From the NCBI RefSeq assembly GCF_900094585.1, contig NZ_FMAG01000004.1:620001-684000 (forward strand): a stretch of DNA of 64,000 nucleotides, in the 5' to 3' direction. The notes under the pieces are model-generated. The model had not been told where the DNA came from, ran no database searches, and saw only the letters and a list, made by a program, of their open reading frames with translations. Below, piece by piece: positions 1 through 7,935 of this stretch. This stretch comes from Martinezella multihospitum (GTDB taxonomy: Bacteria; Pseudomonadota; Alphaproteobacteria; Rhizobiales; Rhizobiaceae). A program made the position numbers and the translations under genes. Within the stretch, counting starts at the first letter, position 1. Every line of letters starts with the position of its first letter.

Positions 1-750
1 GCAGACCGATCAATCGCCATTTTCGGCTATGAACGCATCAGTGCCGCAATGGCATCCGACATCGTTCGCGATGGAGAGCGGATATCCGACCAGGCAACTT
101 CGGTCTATACCGACATCGGCCCGAATGCTCCGCACTTGAAGTACTCGACGAATATAAAACAAATACCACCGGTTCTTTCCGATTTGGCACCGACGGATGC
201 AGACGACCTGCGCCGCATCATGCCGGCTGCCGCAGGTTCCTCGGTCGATCGCCTTCCAGGATATGTGGTGGCCTTGTTGCTGATGGGCGAAGGGCAACAC
301 CCATGGGCGCCGACCGTCGAGGGGGTGATCATGGATCACGTTCGCTTCACTGGAAAGCAAATCTCCCCGCTGATAAGCGATGAGGACCTGATGTCGATAT
401 GGTCGCCACCCGATACTTTCACGCTGAAAGCGGTTGGCGCACATCAAATCAGCTATCTTCTCGAGAAGCGCCGTCAGCTGGGGCCTATCGGTGGCTATAT
501 GGAAACACTTTACAGGCAACGGCGCGTATCAGAGATCACGCAGTTGCGAGAGGAAATAGCCAAAGAAGGAGTGGTCAGTCCGCTTGGTTCTCTGGCAGGT
601 CCGCAATTCAAGGCGTTACTCCTGAAGCAGGTCTTGAAAATTGAGTCGACGAAGAATTTTCTTCTTCTCCCGTTGGCTGTCTTACTGGGTAATGACGGCA
701 TCCTGGAACTCATGAAATCAAACGGCTTTCAGATAACGGCATTGGCATAG
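1..750 (+). CDS. Hypothetical protein, 5' end outside window
   Basis: I do not recognise this protein. The reading frame is open from base 1, so the ATG at 49 is probably internal and the gene starts upstream; at least 249 residues precede the TAG stop. No signal peptide or membrane segment is evident, and a hydrophobic stretch (FLLLPLAVLLG) lies about 30 residues from the C-terminus. The middle contains charged helices (EKRRQLG, REEIAKEG). It reads in the same direction as the ClpP-like gene that follows. Base composition looks lower in GC than the operons further right, which may reflect acquired DNA. The coding call is fairly safe because the frame is long and nothing competes convincingly on the other strand; the function is unknown. 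Confidence 0.6.
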   Translation, partial: ADRSIAIFGYERISAAMASDIVRDGERISDQATSVYTDIGPNAPHLKYSTNIKQIPPVLSDLAPTDADDLRRIMPAAAGSSVDRLPGYVVALLLMGEGQHPWAPTVEGVIMDHVRFTGKQISPLISDEDLMSIWSPPDTFTLKAVGAHQISYLLEKRRQLGPIGGYMETLYRQRRVSEITQLREEIAKEGVVSPLGSLAGPQFKALLLKQVLKIESTKNFLLLPLAVLLGNDGILELMKSNGFQITALA

Positions 751-817
751 TGCTGCCGATGCTTGTGAAAGCCGCATGCTCCATCAAGTCATTTATCCCA
801 TTCGAGGACTATATGAT

Positions 818-1495
818 ATGTCAGCAATCATGAACCGCCGCGATCTCTGCCTGTATCTATCTGCATTAGCTACAGGTATGCTTGAGCCCAAATTCGCCTC
901 TGCTCAAGAGAAGGCAAATGCGAACGGCACCTCAACGGCCTATTTGTATTTCTCCCAACCGATCGACGACAAATCGACGCTTAGTCTAACCAATGGATTG
1001 ATCGACCTCAGGGCCAAGGGCTACAAAGTAATATATCTTATGCTGAATTCCAATGGCGGGAACATATCATCAGGCATTGCCCTGTATCACTTGCTATGCG
1101 CTATGGATATAACGATCAATACATACGCCATTTCCAATGTTGATTCAGCGGCAATTCTGTTGTTTTTGGCGGGAAAGGAAAGGGTCGCAAATAAAGAATC
1201 GCTATTTGCATTTCACTCCGCCAGAGAAGACTTCAGCAACGAAAAGCTTAATCCGGACGAGATCACCGAAAGATCAAATGTACTGGAGATCGACAATGAT
1301 CGAATGAAGGAAATATTCAAGGAACGGCTTACAATCAACGACAAGCAATACGGCGATTTCTTCGGTCCGCAGCTCCGATTTGTAAGACCGCAGGAGGCAT
1401 TGAGCATAGGCCTGGCAACGCGGATCGGTGAGATAAGCATGCAACCTCATGACGGCCTCTATTATGTTCAATCCCCCGCCAGCAAGCAGCTTTGA
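818..1495 (+). CDS. Exported ClpP/crotonase-fold protease-like protein
   Basis: The start is set at ATG 818 because GAGGA (804-808) stands nine bases ahead; the frame is also open to an ATG at 776. The product has 225 residues. An N-terminal signal (NRRDLCLYLSALATG, likely cleaved after ASA at residue 29) suggests export. The body has ClpP-like features: NSNGGN at residues 77-82 in the position of the oxyanion-loop glycines, a serine (Ser110) in NVDSAAILLFLAG, and a histidine (His133) in FAFHSAR. Those two would be the nucleophile and general base of a ClpP-type triad. ClpP itself is cytoplasmic, so this is more likely a periplasmic relative of the ClpP/SppA clan whose substrate cannot be told. 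The AT-richer codon use resembles the preceding gene. Confidence 0.7.
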   Translation: MSAIMNRRDLCLYLSALATGMLEPKFASAQEKANANGTSTAYLYFSQPIDDKSTLSLTNGLIDLRAKGYKVIYLMLNSNGGNISSGIALYHLLCAMDITINTYAISNVDSAAILLFLAGKERVANKESLFAFHSAREDFSNEKLNPDEITERSNVLEIDNDRMKEIFKERLTINDKQYGDFFGPQLRFVRPQEALSIGLATRIGEISMQPHDGLYYVQSPASKQL

Positions 1496-1602
1496 TGAAA
1501 CATGGCTCCGTTCGCGGCAATCAAGAGCACTGCCGCTATCGCACAGTGACAATCCGAACGCGACGCAGATCGACTCGTGCATCTTACGGAGATTGACCGA
1601 CA

Positions 1603-2631
1603 ATGAGTGGAAAGACGCATTCAATCCTGTCGATTTTCCGCCTTTTGTGGCAGGCCGCCGCTGTATTCGTTATGGTTTTTTCGGGCACCGCTCATTCTGA
1701 AGATCATGCGTTTGTCGGCTTTCAGGAGATAGCCCTTCCGAACGGCAGCGAGCCTCCATTGCACGCGGGTATCTGGTATCCGACGCTTGCCCGGCCCCAG
1801 GAAACACGTTTGGAGACCTTCAGCCAATTGGTGGCGACGGACGGTGCGATCGCCGGACGCGAGTTGCCGCTGGTCGTCATTTCTCACGGTGGGGCGGGAT
1901 CGTTCGCCAGCCATTACGACACCGCCCTCGCGCTCGCCCATGCAGGCTTCATCGTTGCCGCGGTCGATCACGCGGGCGATACTTTCGACGATCAGCGACA
2001 GGTGCTGAAACTTTGGCGGCGGCCGATGCAGTTGAATCGCCTGATCACCTTCGTCCTCGACGATTGGCGAGATCATGCTCACGTTGACTCCAGACGGATT
2101 GGAGCTTTCGGTTTCTCGAATGGCGGTTTCACCGTACTCGTGGCTGCCGGAGGAAAACCCGACCTGAACCTGATCGACCCCTATTGCCGCGATCATCCCA
2201 CTCATGATCTGTGCTCCACGCTTATGAAGGCCGGCGTCAGCTCCGTGGCCGCTTTACCGGTTCCTCCCGATCCCTGGGTGCGAGACCAGCGCATCAAGGC
2301 GATAGCCGTGGCCGCTCCGGCATTTGGGTTCACTTTCTCGACCGGCGGTTTGAACGATGTAACGGTTCCGGTCCAGCTGTGGCGCGCCGCCGATGACCAC
2401 CGTCAACCCAATCCCTGGTACGATGAGGCGGTGCGCATCGCATTGCCTCATCCGCCCGAGATGCACATCGTGGCAGATGCAGGGCATTATGACTTTCTGC
2501 CGCCATGCAGTGCGGTGCTCGCCAAGCACGCGCCCGACATCTGCGCCGATCCGAATGGCTTCGATCGAGCAGCGTTTCACCACCGCATGAATGCGCAGTT
2601 GGTCAATTTCTTCCGGGCCAAGCTCCAATAA
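1603..2631 (+). CDS. Exported alpha/beta hydrolase, dienelactone hydrolase-like
   Basis: This 342-residue protein belongs to the predicted dienelactone hydrolase group of the alpha/beta hydrolases. Residues 1-32 form a signal peptide (LLWQAAAVFVMVFSGTAHS), so it should act in the periplasm. The oxyanion strand carries VISHGG (residues 92-97), the nucleophile elbow is GFSNGG with Ser172, an acid candidate follows in RAADDH, and the histidine is in ADAGHYDF. Cysteines scattered in the second half could form disulfides after export. It stands alone between two short intergenic regions, so the context gives no substrate. Esterase or lipase-like activity on a small ester is the safe reading. Confidence 0.8.
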   Translation: MSGKTHSILSIFRLLWQAAAVFVMVFSGTAHSEDHAFVGFQEIALPNGSEPPLHAGIWYPTLARPQETRLETFSQLVATDGAIAGRELPLVVISHGGAGSFASHYDTALALAHAGFIVAAVDHAGDTFDDQRQVLKLWRRPMQLNRLITFVLDDWRDHAHVDSRRIGAFGFSNGGFTVLVAAGGKPDLNLIDPYCRDHPTHDLCSTLMKAGVSSVAALPVPPDPWVRDQRIKAIAVAAPAFGFTFSTGGLNDVTVPVQLWRAADDHRQPNPWYDEAVRIALPHPPEMHIVADAGHYDFLPPCSAVLAKHAPDICADPNGFDRAAFHHRMNAQLVNFFRAKLQ

Positions 2632-2839
2632 ATCGCGGCTATGCCAGAGTCGTGAACCAATACGCCGTTCCGGCCGGCCAGCCTCGACGCACCGCGCAAG
2701 TTGAATTCCGCACCGCCCCTGACTGCCGCGGCCATCGGCAGCGCGACCGTTTGCATGCACCTAACGGTGGAATATCTCTACGTCAGGTATGATTAGTAAT
2801 CTTATTGTCATATGACGATAGCGAAAAACTGATACGGCG

Positions 2840-2866
2840 TTGACAGGCGCTCCAGCCAACTATCCT
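2840..2866 (+). promoter_or_regulatory. Possible sigma-70 promoter for the LysM gene
   Basis: A perfect TTGACA lies at 2840-2845 and TATCCT at 2861-2866. The 15-bp spacer is shorter than usual and the -10 box is imperfect. A transcript from here would have a leader of about 25 bases before the LysM start codon at 2897. An ATG inside the box (2840 frame) is therefore unlikely to be the translation start. Confidence 0.35.
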
Positions 2867-2896
2867 ATTCCGTTAAACAACACACGGGGGAAAAGT

Positions 2897-4024
2897 ATGA
2901 TCGGCACACGATATCAGATCAAGGCGGGCGATACGCTCTGGTCTATTGCCCACGAACATCTCGGCCATGGTGCGCAATGGCCGCGTATCTGGCGCTACAA
3001 CAACCGCCGCGATGTCATCCGCGCCACCGGCCATGGAATTCCCGATCCGGATTTGATCCATGCCGGCAACACAATTCTGATCCCCGTTCTGCCGGGTCAA
3101 CGCGAGCATGGCAGCAATGGTCATCACCATAAGCCGCATACTTCGCAGCATCATAATCCCTCGACGTCCGCCACCACGCCGGCACCGCATTCTGCCTCCC
3201 CGCAGCCGCTTCGCACCGACAACCCGGCTACGGAGCTGAAGAAGGAATTGCCGCACGTCTATTCGCCGATCTCGATCAAGTACCGCTTGAACGATCTGAC
3301 GATGCCTGTCATTGAGACTCCGACGGCGACGATCGAGTTCCGCATGACCGGTGATGTCGTCCTGATGACGGACAAGCGCTACCCGGCAACCTACGTGAGC
3401 AACGGCGGACGGCTGGAGACACAGATCTCGCAGCAGGCCAACGTCGCCTTCGGCCAGCTCGTCGGCGACACGCGCTTCATCTATGATTCGAAGAAGAAAG
3501 AAGTGACGGTGCGTTCGATGCTGGTCAGCCAGAGCACAACGCCGAACGCGGCCGCTACCGCGGTTGGCGTCGAGTTCAGCTCCAGCAGCCCGATCCCGAA
3601 GCTGCGCGCCGAGGTCCGCTTCTCCAAGCTGCAAGGCAGGATCGGCCCCTTCCACTATGTCGCGATGAGCGTGGCCTTTGTGATCCTGATCACGCCCAAG
3701 GCACAGATTCCTCCGTCTGCGCCCTCGCCCCAAGCCGTGCGTGACGCGGTGCGTGTCCGCGAGCCCGAGGAAGGAACCAACTGGAGCCGTGTCATCGGCA
3801 CCGGCCTGGTCATCGGCGCTGGCGTTATTGTCGTCGGCACCCTCGTCGAGGATTTCTTCTCCGGCGGCGTCGGTGTTGCCGATGATCCGGCCTCCTTCGC
3901 GGCCGCCGGCGCCTCGCTGACGCGGGGCCTCGCGATGCTTCGCGGTGCGGCCACCACAGCCCTGCCACGCGCAATGGTTCCGGCCGCCGTGCACGTCGGT
4001 GCCCGGGTCGGACTGGCGCATTGA
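2897..4024 (+). CDS. LysM domain protein
   Basis: The start is placed at ATG 2897 because GGGGGA (2886-2891) precedes it; the frame is open further upstream but runs through the promoter. The 375-residue product opens directly with a LysM module at about residues 6-64 (YQIKAGDTLWSIAHEHLG through NTILIPVLPG), the fold that binds peptidoglycan or related glycans. A His/Pro/Ser-rich linker follows at about 70-115, then a region with no recognised fold. Near the C-terminus lie a hydrophobic segment (GTGLVIGAGVIVVGTLV) and a Gly/Ala-rich tail. There is no N-terminal signal, which resembles phage-tail or secretion-system LysM proteins as well as cell-wall ones. Its stop overlaps the next start, so the two products probably work together. 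Confidence 0.75.
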   Translation: MIGTRYQIKAGDTLWSIAHEHLGHGAQWPRIWRYNNRRDVIRATGHGIPDPDLIHAGNTILIPVLPGQREHGSNGHHHKPHTSQHHNPSTSATTPAPHSASPQPLRTDNPATELKKELPHVYSPISIKYRLNDLTMPVIETPTATIEFRMTGDVVLMTDKRYPATYVSNGGRLETQISQQANVAFGQLVGDTRFIYDSKKKEVTVRSMLVSQSTTPNAAATAVGVEFSSSSPIPKLRAEVRFSKLQGRIGPFHYVAMSVAFVILITPKAQIPPSAPSPQAVRDAVRVREPEEGTNWSRVIGTGLVIGAGVIVVGTLVEDFFSGGVGVADDPASFAAAGASLTRGLAMLRGAATTALPRAMVPAAVHVGARVGLAH

Positions 4025-4845
4025 TTGTCTCACGGCGCCTTCTACTTGGCGCAGCGGTGGTTCTGGCCGGGAGCGGTTCCTACCTTCTCGGCCGGTCGAC
4101 ACCGGAAGAGGATGCCATTGCCGATCCTGATGCGTATGCAGCCAAGCTTGGGCGGCAGCAGGGTCTGACGATCGGCTTTGGCGATCCATCAACCTTCTAC
4201 GTGCCGCCCTATCTACCCGCCGATGCGCCCGTAGAGGGCGTCGCGTTGAGTCCAGCCGACCGCACTGCCGTAAAGGACTCGCTGCACGGCATTGCCAGGG
4301 CTTTCGAAGCCTATCCGGAACAATGCCTTGGCCGGATCATCAAGGCGATCTTCATCGCCGGCAAGATCTTGATCGACGGCGCCGAAGCAGGCGGCACCTA
4401 TGGGCTCGACTGGATTTTTCTCGCCGCACCCTCCAACGTATCGGCCGAAACGCGTCAGCTGACCGCGGAGCTTGGCGTGCACCACGAAACGAGCTCCTTC
4501 ATCTGGCTGCGCAACGATGCCCTGCAACGCGCTTTCACCGCGCTCGAGCCGGCCGGTTGGCAATTTCAGAACAGTGCGACCGATCAGATCGCTCGCAATG
4601 GCCAGACTGCGCCGCCGGTGGAAACCGGCTTTCTCTCCGCCTATGGCGCAACGACCTCGGAGAATGACTTCAATACCTATGCAGAAATCGTGTTTTCCGA
4701 TCCGAGGCGTCTGATAAAGCTGGCCGAAAGCGTACCGGTCATTGCGAAAAAACTCGCGCTGACACTCGATTCCTACGTCGCCATCGACGAGCGGCTGCGC
4801 GAGACCTTCGCTCGAAACGGCCTGCTGAAAGCAGCCGGGCGATAG
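4021..4845 (+). CDS. Tat-type exported protein of unknown function
   Basis: The product has 274 residues from a TTG start at 4021 whose last two bases belong to the TGA of the LysM gene (TTGA overlap), an arrangement typical of translational coupling. The N-terminus (SRRLLLGAAVVLAG) is a twin-arginine-like signal or membrane anchor. The body carries a LGVHHETSSF segment (His154, His155, Glu156). This resembles the HHExSS stretch I associate with some putative zinc peptidases, but no complete HExxH motif is present, so an enzymatic role is only a guess. A partnership with the LysM protein is inferred from the overlap. Confidence 0.65.
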   Translation: MIVSRRLLLGAAVVLAGSGSYLLGRSTPEEDAIADPDAYAAKLGRQQGLTIGFGDPSTFYVPPYLPADAPVEGVALSPADRTAVKDSLHGIARAFEAYPEQCLGRIIKAIFIAGKILIDGAEAGGTYGLDWIFLAAPSNVSAETRQLTAELGVHHETSSFIWLRNDALQRAFTALEPAGWQFQNSATDQIARNGQTAPPVETGFLSAYGATTSENDFNTYAEIVFSDPRRLIKLAESVPVIAKKLALTLDSYVAIDERLRETFARNGLLKAAGR

Positions 4846-4884
4846 ACCGGCCGATCGCCTTACCGACATCGCGATGAAGAAGCC

Positions 4885-4928
4885 GGTCGATGCCGCGCCA
4901 GGATGCGGCACCTGGCGCGGCATCGACC
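4885..4928. repeat. 18-bp perfect inverted repeat (hairpin)
   Basis: GGTCGATGCCGCGCCAGG (4885-4902) and its exact complement (4911-4928) enclose an 8-base loop. The hairpin lies between the convergent ends of the Tat-type protein gene and the DUF4168 gene. It has no T-tract on either side. It may stop transcription from both directions or protect 3' ends; its length and perfection are unusual. Confidence 0.75.
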
Positions 4929-4963
4929 TGGTATCACTCCACGTGGAGATCTCGTGCCGTCGT

Positions 4964-5389
4964 TTACTGCTGTGCAGGTGCGGCTTTCTGAATCTTGTCC
5001 TGGACTTTCTTGACGAGTGCCGGATCCTTCTTCGCAGCCGTTAGAATTGCGTTGTATTCGTCTACCGACATCCCCGGAGAAGTCTGAACAGCCTGCACCA
5101 TCTGCTTGCTTGCCTCGGTCTGCAGCTGTTGTTTCGCGGTCGGATCCTGTGTTGCGCCGATCTTGGCCGAATATTCCTGCCTGATCTTGTCCACCTGGAG
5201 ATAAGCGACCGCAAAAGCCTCTATTTTCTGATCACTGACTGTGGCAGCAGTAGCATTGCTAGCGGGCTGCTGCGCTTGGGCAGGCTGCTGCTCTTGTGTT
5301 GCTTGCTGTGCAAACGCTTGATTGCTGAGAACCATCAGGCTCAAGGCTGCAGCGGTCAACGATGCAGCGGGGATATGACGAATAATCAT
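4964..5389 (-). CDS. DUF4168 domain exported protein
   Basis: The start is set at the ATG ending at 5389 because its complement reads TAAGAGGAAT six bases upstream, giving 141 residues; the frame continues open to 5452. A signal peptide (SLTAAALSLMVLSNQAFA) is followed by a Gln/Ala-rich low-complexity linker at about residues 28-45. The rest is a helical DUF4168-like domain, with VSDQKIEAFAVAYLQVDKI near its start and a stretch around MSVDEYNAILTAAKKDP that looks like the usual family end. DUF4168 proteins are small periplasmic proteins of unknown biochemical role. It stands alone, convergent with the LysM pair. Confidence 0.75.
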   Translation of the reverse strand: MIIRHIPAASLTAAALSLMVLSNQAFAQQATQEQQPAQAQQPASNATAATVSDQKIEAFAVAYLQVDKIRQEYSAKIGATQDPTAKQQLQTEASKQMVQAVQTSPGMSVDEYNAILTAAKKDPALVKKVQDKIQKAAPAQQ

Positions 5390-5745
5390 CTCAATTCCTC
5401 TTAGTCGTGCGGGGGGAACACCTCTTTGATGGCGTAGAGCGAAGGTTGGCATATCGTATTAGATTCAGCCGCCGGTTAGGGTTGAGGAACGATCCGGCGG
5501 CAATGTGGCCGTCAAACGTTTTCTGTAAGGCAATAGCGTGGCGATCCGCTGGCCATGGCGCGGCAGCTTCATGGCGATCGCTCATCGCGTGCTCATGACC
5601 GTCATTGGCCTAAGGAAGCGGTCGGTTTGACAATCGGACCGCTCAAAGCCGCAGGCCGTATCGATTAGGTATCGCCTCGGCCGCAATGGATTACACGCCC
5701 ACTCGCCTCACCGCGAGACGAAGTGGCCGTGATCCCTGTTTATTT
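5390..5745. other. Intergenic region, no gene seen
   Basis: This stretch holds the upstream region of the leftward DUF4168 gene and the downstream region of the leftward lactonase gene. Short open frames here lack ribosome sites and family resemblance. A hairpin with AGCGGTC (5617-5623) and GACCGCT (5637-5643) arms could end the lactonase transcript, although no T-tract follows. Confidence 0.5.
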
Positions 5746-6918
5746 TCAGGGAAGAGTGACGATCTCGACCCAGTTCGCGCCGGCGTCGACGGGATAGCGG
5801 TTGATCGGCGTGAGCGCGCCGTTCGCCTGGTCGATGGCATAGACGGCGATCCTGTCGGATTTTTCGCCGGTCGCGATCAGGAAGCGGCCCGACGGATCGA
5901 TGCGGATGCCGCGCGGCTGCTTCTCGGTCGGATAATTGGCAACGTAAGTGAGGTTGCCGCTCCCGTCCGCAACATGGAAGAGGGCGAGCTTGCTGGTGGT
6001 CCGCTCGGTCGTATAGAGGAATTTGCCGTTCGGAGTGATGCCGATATCGGCAGCCCAGACCTTCGGCTTGCCGTCATCGACGGGTGCGGCCGCCGGCGCC
6101 GTGGCGTTGAACGGCGGCGGAGACGGCGGGGCAATGCCCGGAGACAGGCCTGCATCGTCCGGAACGGACGCGACGCTTTCGATTTCGGTGAGCGTCCCCT
6201 TTGCCGGATCGAGGCTGTAGTGAATGACGTGGCCGGTGAGTTCGGTGACGACATAGACCGATTTGCCGCCCGGCGAGAAAATGATATGGCGCGGCCCGAA
6301 GCCCGGCTTGGTGGCGATCTCAGGCGGATTGTTCGGCTCCAGCATGCCGGTCTCGGGATTGAGCACGAACTGCAGCACGACGTCGGAACCGAGGTTGGTC
6401 GCAAAGACATATTTGCCTGTGGGGTCGCTGACGATCGAATGAGCATTGCGACCGGTCAGGATCATCTGGCGAGTGCCATCCGTCACGCGGCCATCCGGAT
6501 CGATCGGCAGGACCGCGATCTTGTTTCCGCCATAGGACGAGGTAAAGAGCAGGCGTCCGGAGGGATCGGTCGAGACATAGGGCATGCTATCGGGCAAGGC
6601 CGCGACCGCCGCCTGTGTCAGATTTCCGGTTGCGGGATCGATCGCCAGCGTCAGCACCCGGTAAGGCTGCGAGCGCACGACGGCATAGAGATGCTTCTTG
6701 TCGGGGCCGACGGTCATCGGCATGACCATTTTGCCCGCATCGAAGGTCGCCGCCGGCGTCAGGGTGCCAGCCTTCTCGTCCATGCTGTAGCTGTCGATCT
6801 TCCCGTTCGTCGCCGCGGAGACATAGACGAATGTCCTGGCAAACACATCCTGTGTCGACGCAAGCATTGTCGAGGTCGCCATGATCGCGACAAAAATTCC
6901 AGATGATAATCTAACCAC
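5746..6918 (-). CDS. Exported beta-propeller lactonase family protein
   Basis: The product has 390 residues from a GTG start at 6918, chosen because AGGAGG (complement of 6925-6930) lies six bases ahead. Residues 1-30 form a signal peptide (IFVAIMATSTMLASTQDVFA). The rest is a repeated beta-propeller of the lactonase family (PF10282, the YbhE/6-phosphogluconolactonase fold). Blade motifs such as HLYAVV, RLLFTSSYGG, KYVFATNLGSD and KFLYTTERTT recur about every 45 residues. In the gene order regulator-uxuA-kdgD-lactonase the likely substrate is an aldaric or aldonic acid lactone. A periplasmic location would then hydrolyse the lactone before uptake. The specific lactone is an inference; family members act on several. 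Confidence 0.85.
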   Translation of the reverse strand: MVRLSSGIFVAIMATSTMLASTQDVFARTFVYVSAATNGKIDSYSMDEKAGTLTPAATFDAGKMVMPMTVGPDKKHLYAVVRSQPYRVLTLAIDPATGNLTQAAVAALPDSMPYVSTDPSGRLLFTSSYGGNKIAVLPIDPDGRVTDGTRQMILTGRNAHSIVSDPTGKYVFATNLGSDVVLQFVLNPETGMLEPNNPPEIATKPGFGPRHIIFSPGGKSVYVVTELTGHVIHYSLDPAKGTLTEIESVASVPDDAGLSPGIAPPSPPPFNATAPAAAPVDDGKPKVWAADIGITPNGKFLYTTERTTSKLALFHVADGSGNLTYVANYPTEKQPRGIRIDPSGRFLIATGEKSDRIAVYAIDQANGALTPINRYPVDAGANWVEIVTLP

Positions 6919-6988
6919 CAGTATCCTCCTCCCACAAAGAGCGATCGCCGGCATTGCCGACGATCATTTGCGTCCGCTTGGCTACGCT

Positions 6989-7897
6989 TTACGCAGCCTT
7001 GGCTGTCTCGATGATCTTTGCGAGCGCTGCCAACTCCTCCGGCGTCAGATCGGTTAGCGGCGGGCGCACCGGGCCGGGATCTTTGCCGAGAACGCGCAAA
7101 CCGGCCTTGATGATCGAGACCGCATAGCCCTTCTTCCGATTGCGCAGGGCGACGAATGGGAAGAAAAAGCCCGTGAGGATTTCATCGACCGTTGCCTGGT
7201 CCCCGCTCCGCAACGCGCTGTAGAAACGCTGGGCAAGCGCGGGAATGAAATTGAAGACGGCGGAGGAATAGGTCGTGACACCGGCTGCGAAATAGGCCTG
7301 GGCGTAGACTTCATGTGTCGGCATGCCGCCGACATAGACGAGACGGTCCTTGAGGGTCGTGGTGATCTCGATCACCTTGTCGACATCGCCGACCCCGTCC
7401 TTGTAGCCGATGAGATTGGGGCACTCGTCGGCAAGCCGCGCGATGCTGTCGGCGCTGAGCACCGCATTGTCGCGGTTGTAGACGATGACGCCGATCCCGA
7501 CGGATTGGCATACCGCCTTGACATGGGCGATCAGGCCGGCCTGTTCCGCAAACATGAGATAAGGCGGCAGGAGCAGCAGACCGTCGGCCCCCGCCTTCTC
7601 GGCCGCCTTGGCGATCTCGATGGCGAGCGACGTGCCGTAGCCCGCTCCGGAGATGATCGGCGTATTGCCCGCGGATGCCTTTGCCGCACGGACGACCTGC
7701 GGGATTTCGGCGGGATTGAGGGAGAAGAATTCGCCGGTTCCGCCGGCGGCAAAAAGAGCGGCGGCGTCATAGCCTGCCAGCCATTCGACATGGCGGCGGT
7801 ACTTCGCCTCATCGAATTTGAGGTCGCTGTCGAAATGGGTGACGGGAAAGGACAGCAGACCGCTGCCAACCGCCTTTTTCAGTTCAATCGGGTTCAT
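6989..7897 (-). CDS. kdgD: 5-dehydro-4-deoxyglucarate dehydratase
   Basis: This 302-residue protein of the DapA/DHDPS TIM-barrel superfamily matches KdgD throughout. KdgD converts 5-keto-4-deoxyglucarate to 2-oxoglutarate semialdehyde with loss of CO2 and water. AAGGTGE is at residues 51-57, the catalytic tyrosine is in VYNRDN (Tyr140), and the Schiff-base lysine is in IGYKDG (Lys166). It lies 38 bases downstream of uxuA and 70 bases upstream of the lactonase gene, so it is probably co-transcribed with both. It serves the oxidative branch of hexuronate catabolism, which enters through glucarate or galactarate. The semialdehyde dehydrogenase that would follow it is not in this window. Confidence 0.9.
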   Translation of the reverse strand: MNPIELKKAVGSGLLSFPVTHFDSDLKFDEAKYRRHVEWLAGYDAAALFAAGGTGEFFSLNPAEIPQVVRAAKASAGNTPIISGAGYGTSLAIEIAKAAEKAGADGLLLLPPYLMFAEQAGLIAHVKAVCQSVGIGVIVYNRDNAVLSADSIARLADECPNLIGYKDGVGDVDKVIEITTTLKDRLVYVGGMPTHEVYAQAYFAAGVTTYSSAVFNFIPALAQRFYSALRSGDQATVDEILTGFFFPFVALRNRKKGYAVSIIKAGLRVLGKDPGPVRPPLTDLTPEELAALAKIIETAKAA

Positions 7898-7935
7898 CTT
7901 GGAATCCTGTTATCGATCGGTATGGACAATGGGTC

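Noticed and set aside
2873..4192. Leftward 439-residue frame opposite the LysM gene
   Set aside because: Arg- and His-rich low-complexity translation without family resemblance; it is the complement of a GC-rich gene.
5686..6906. Rightward 406-residue frame opposite the lactonase gene
   Set aside because: Translation is Arg/Asp-rich with no domain, while the opposite strand shows repeated propeller blades and a good ribosome site.
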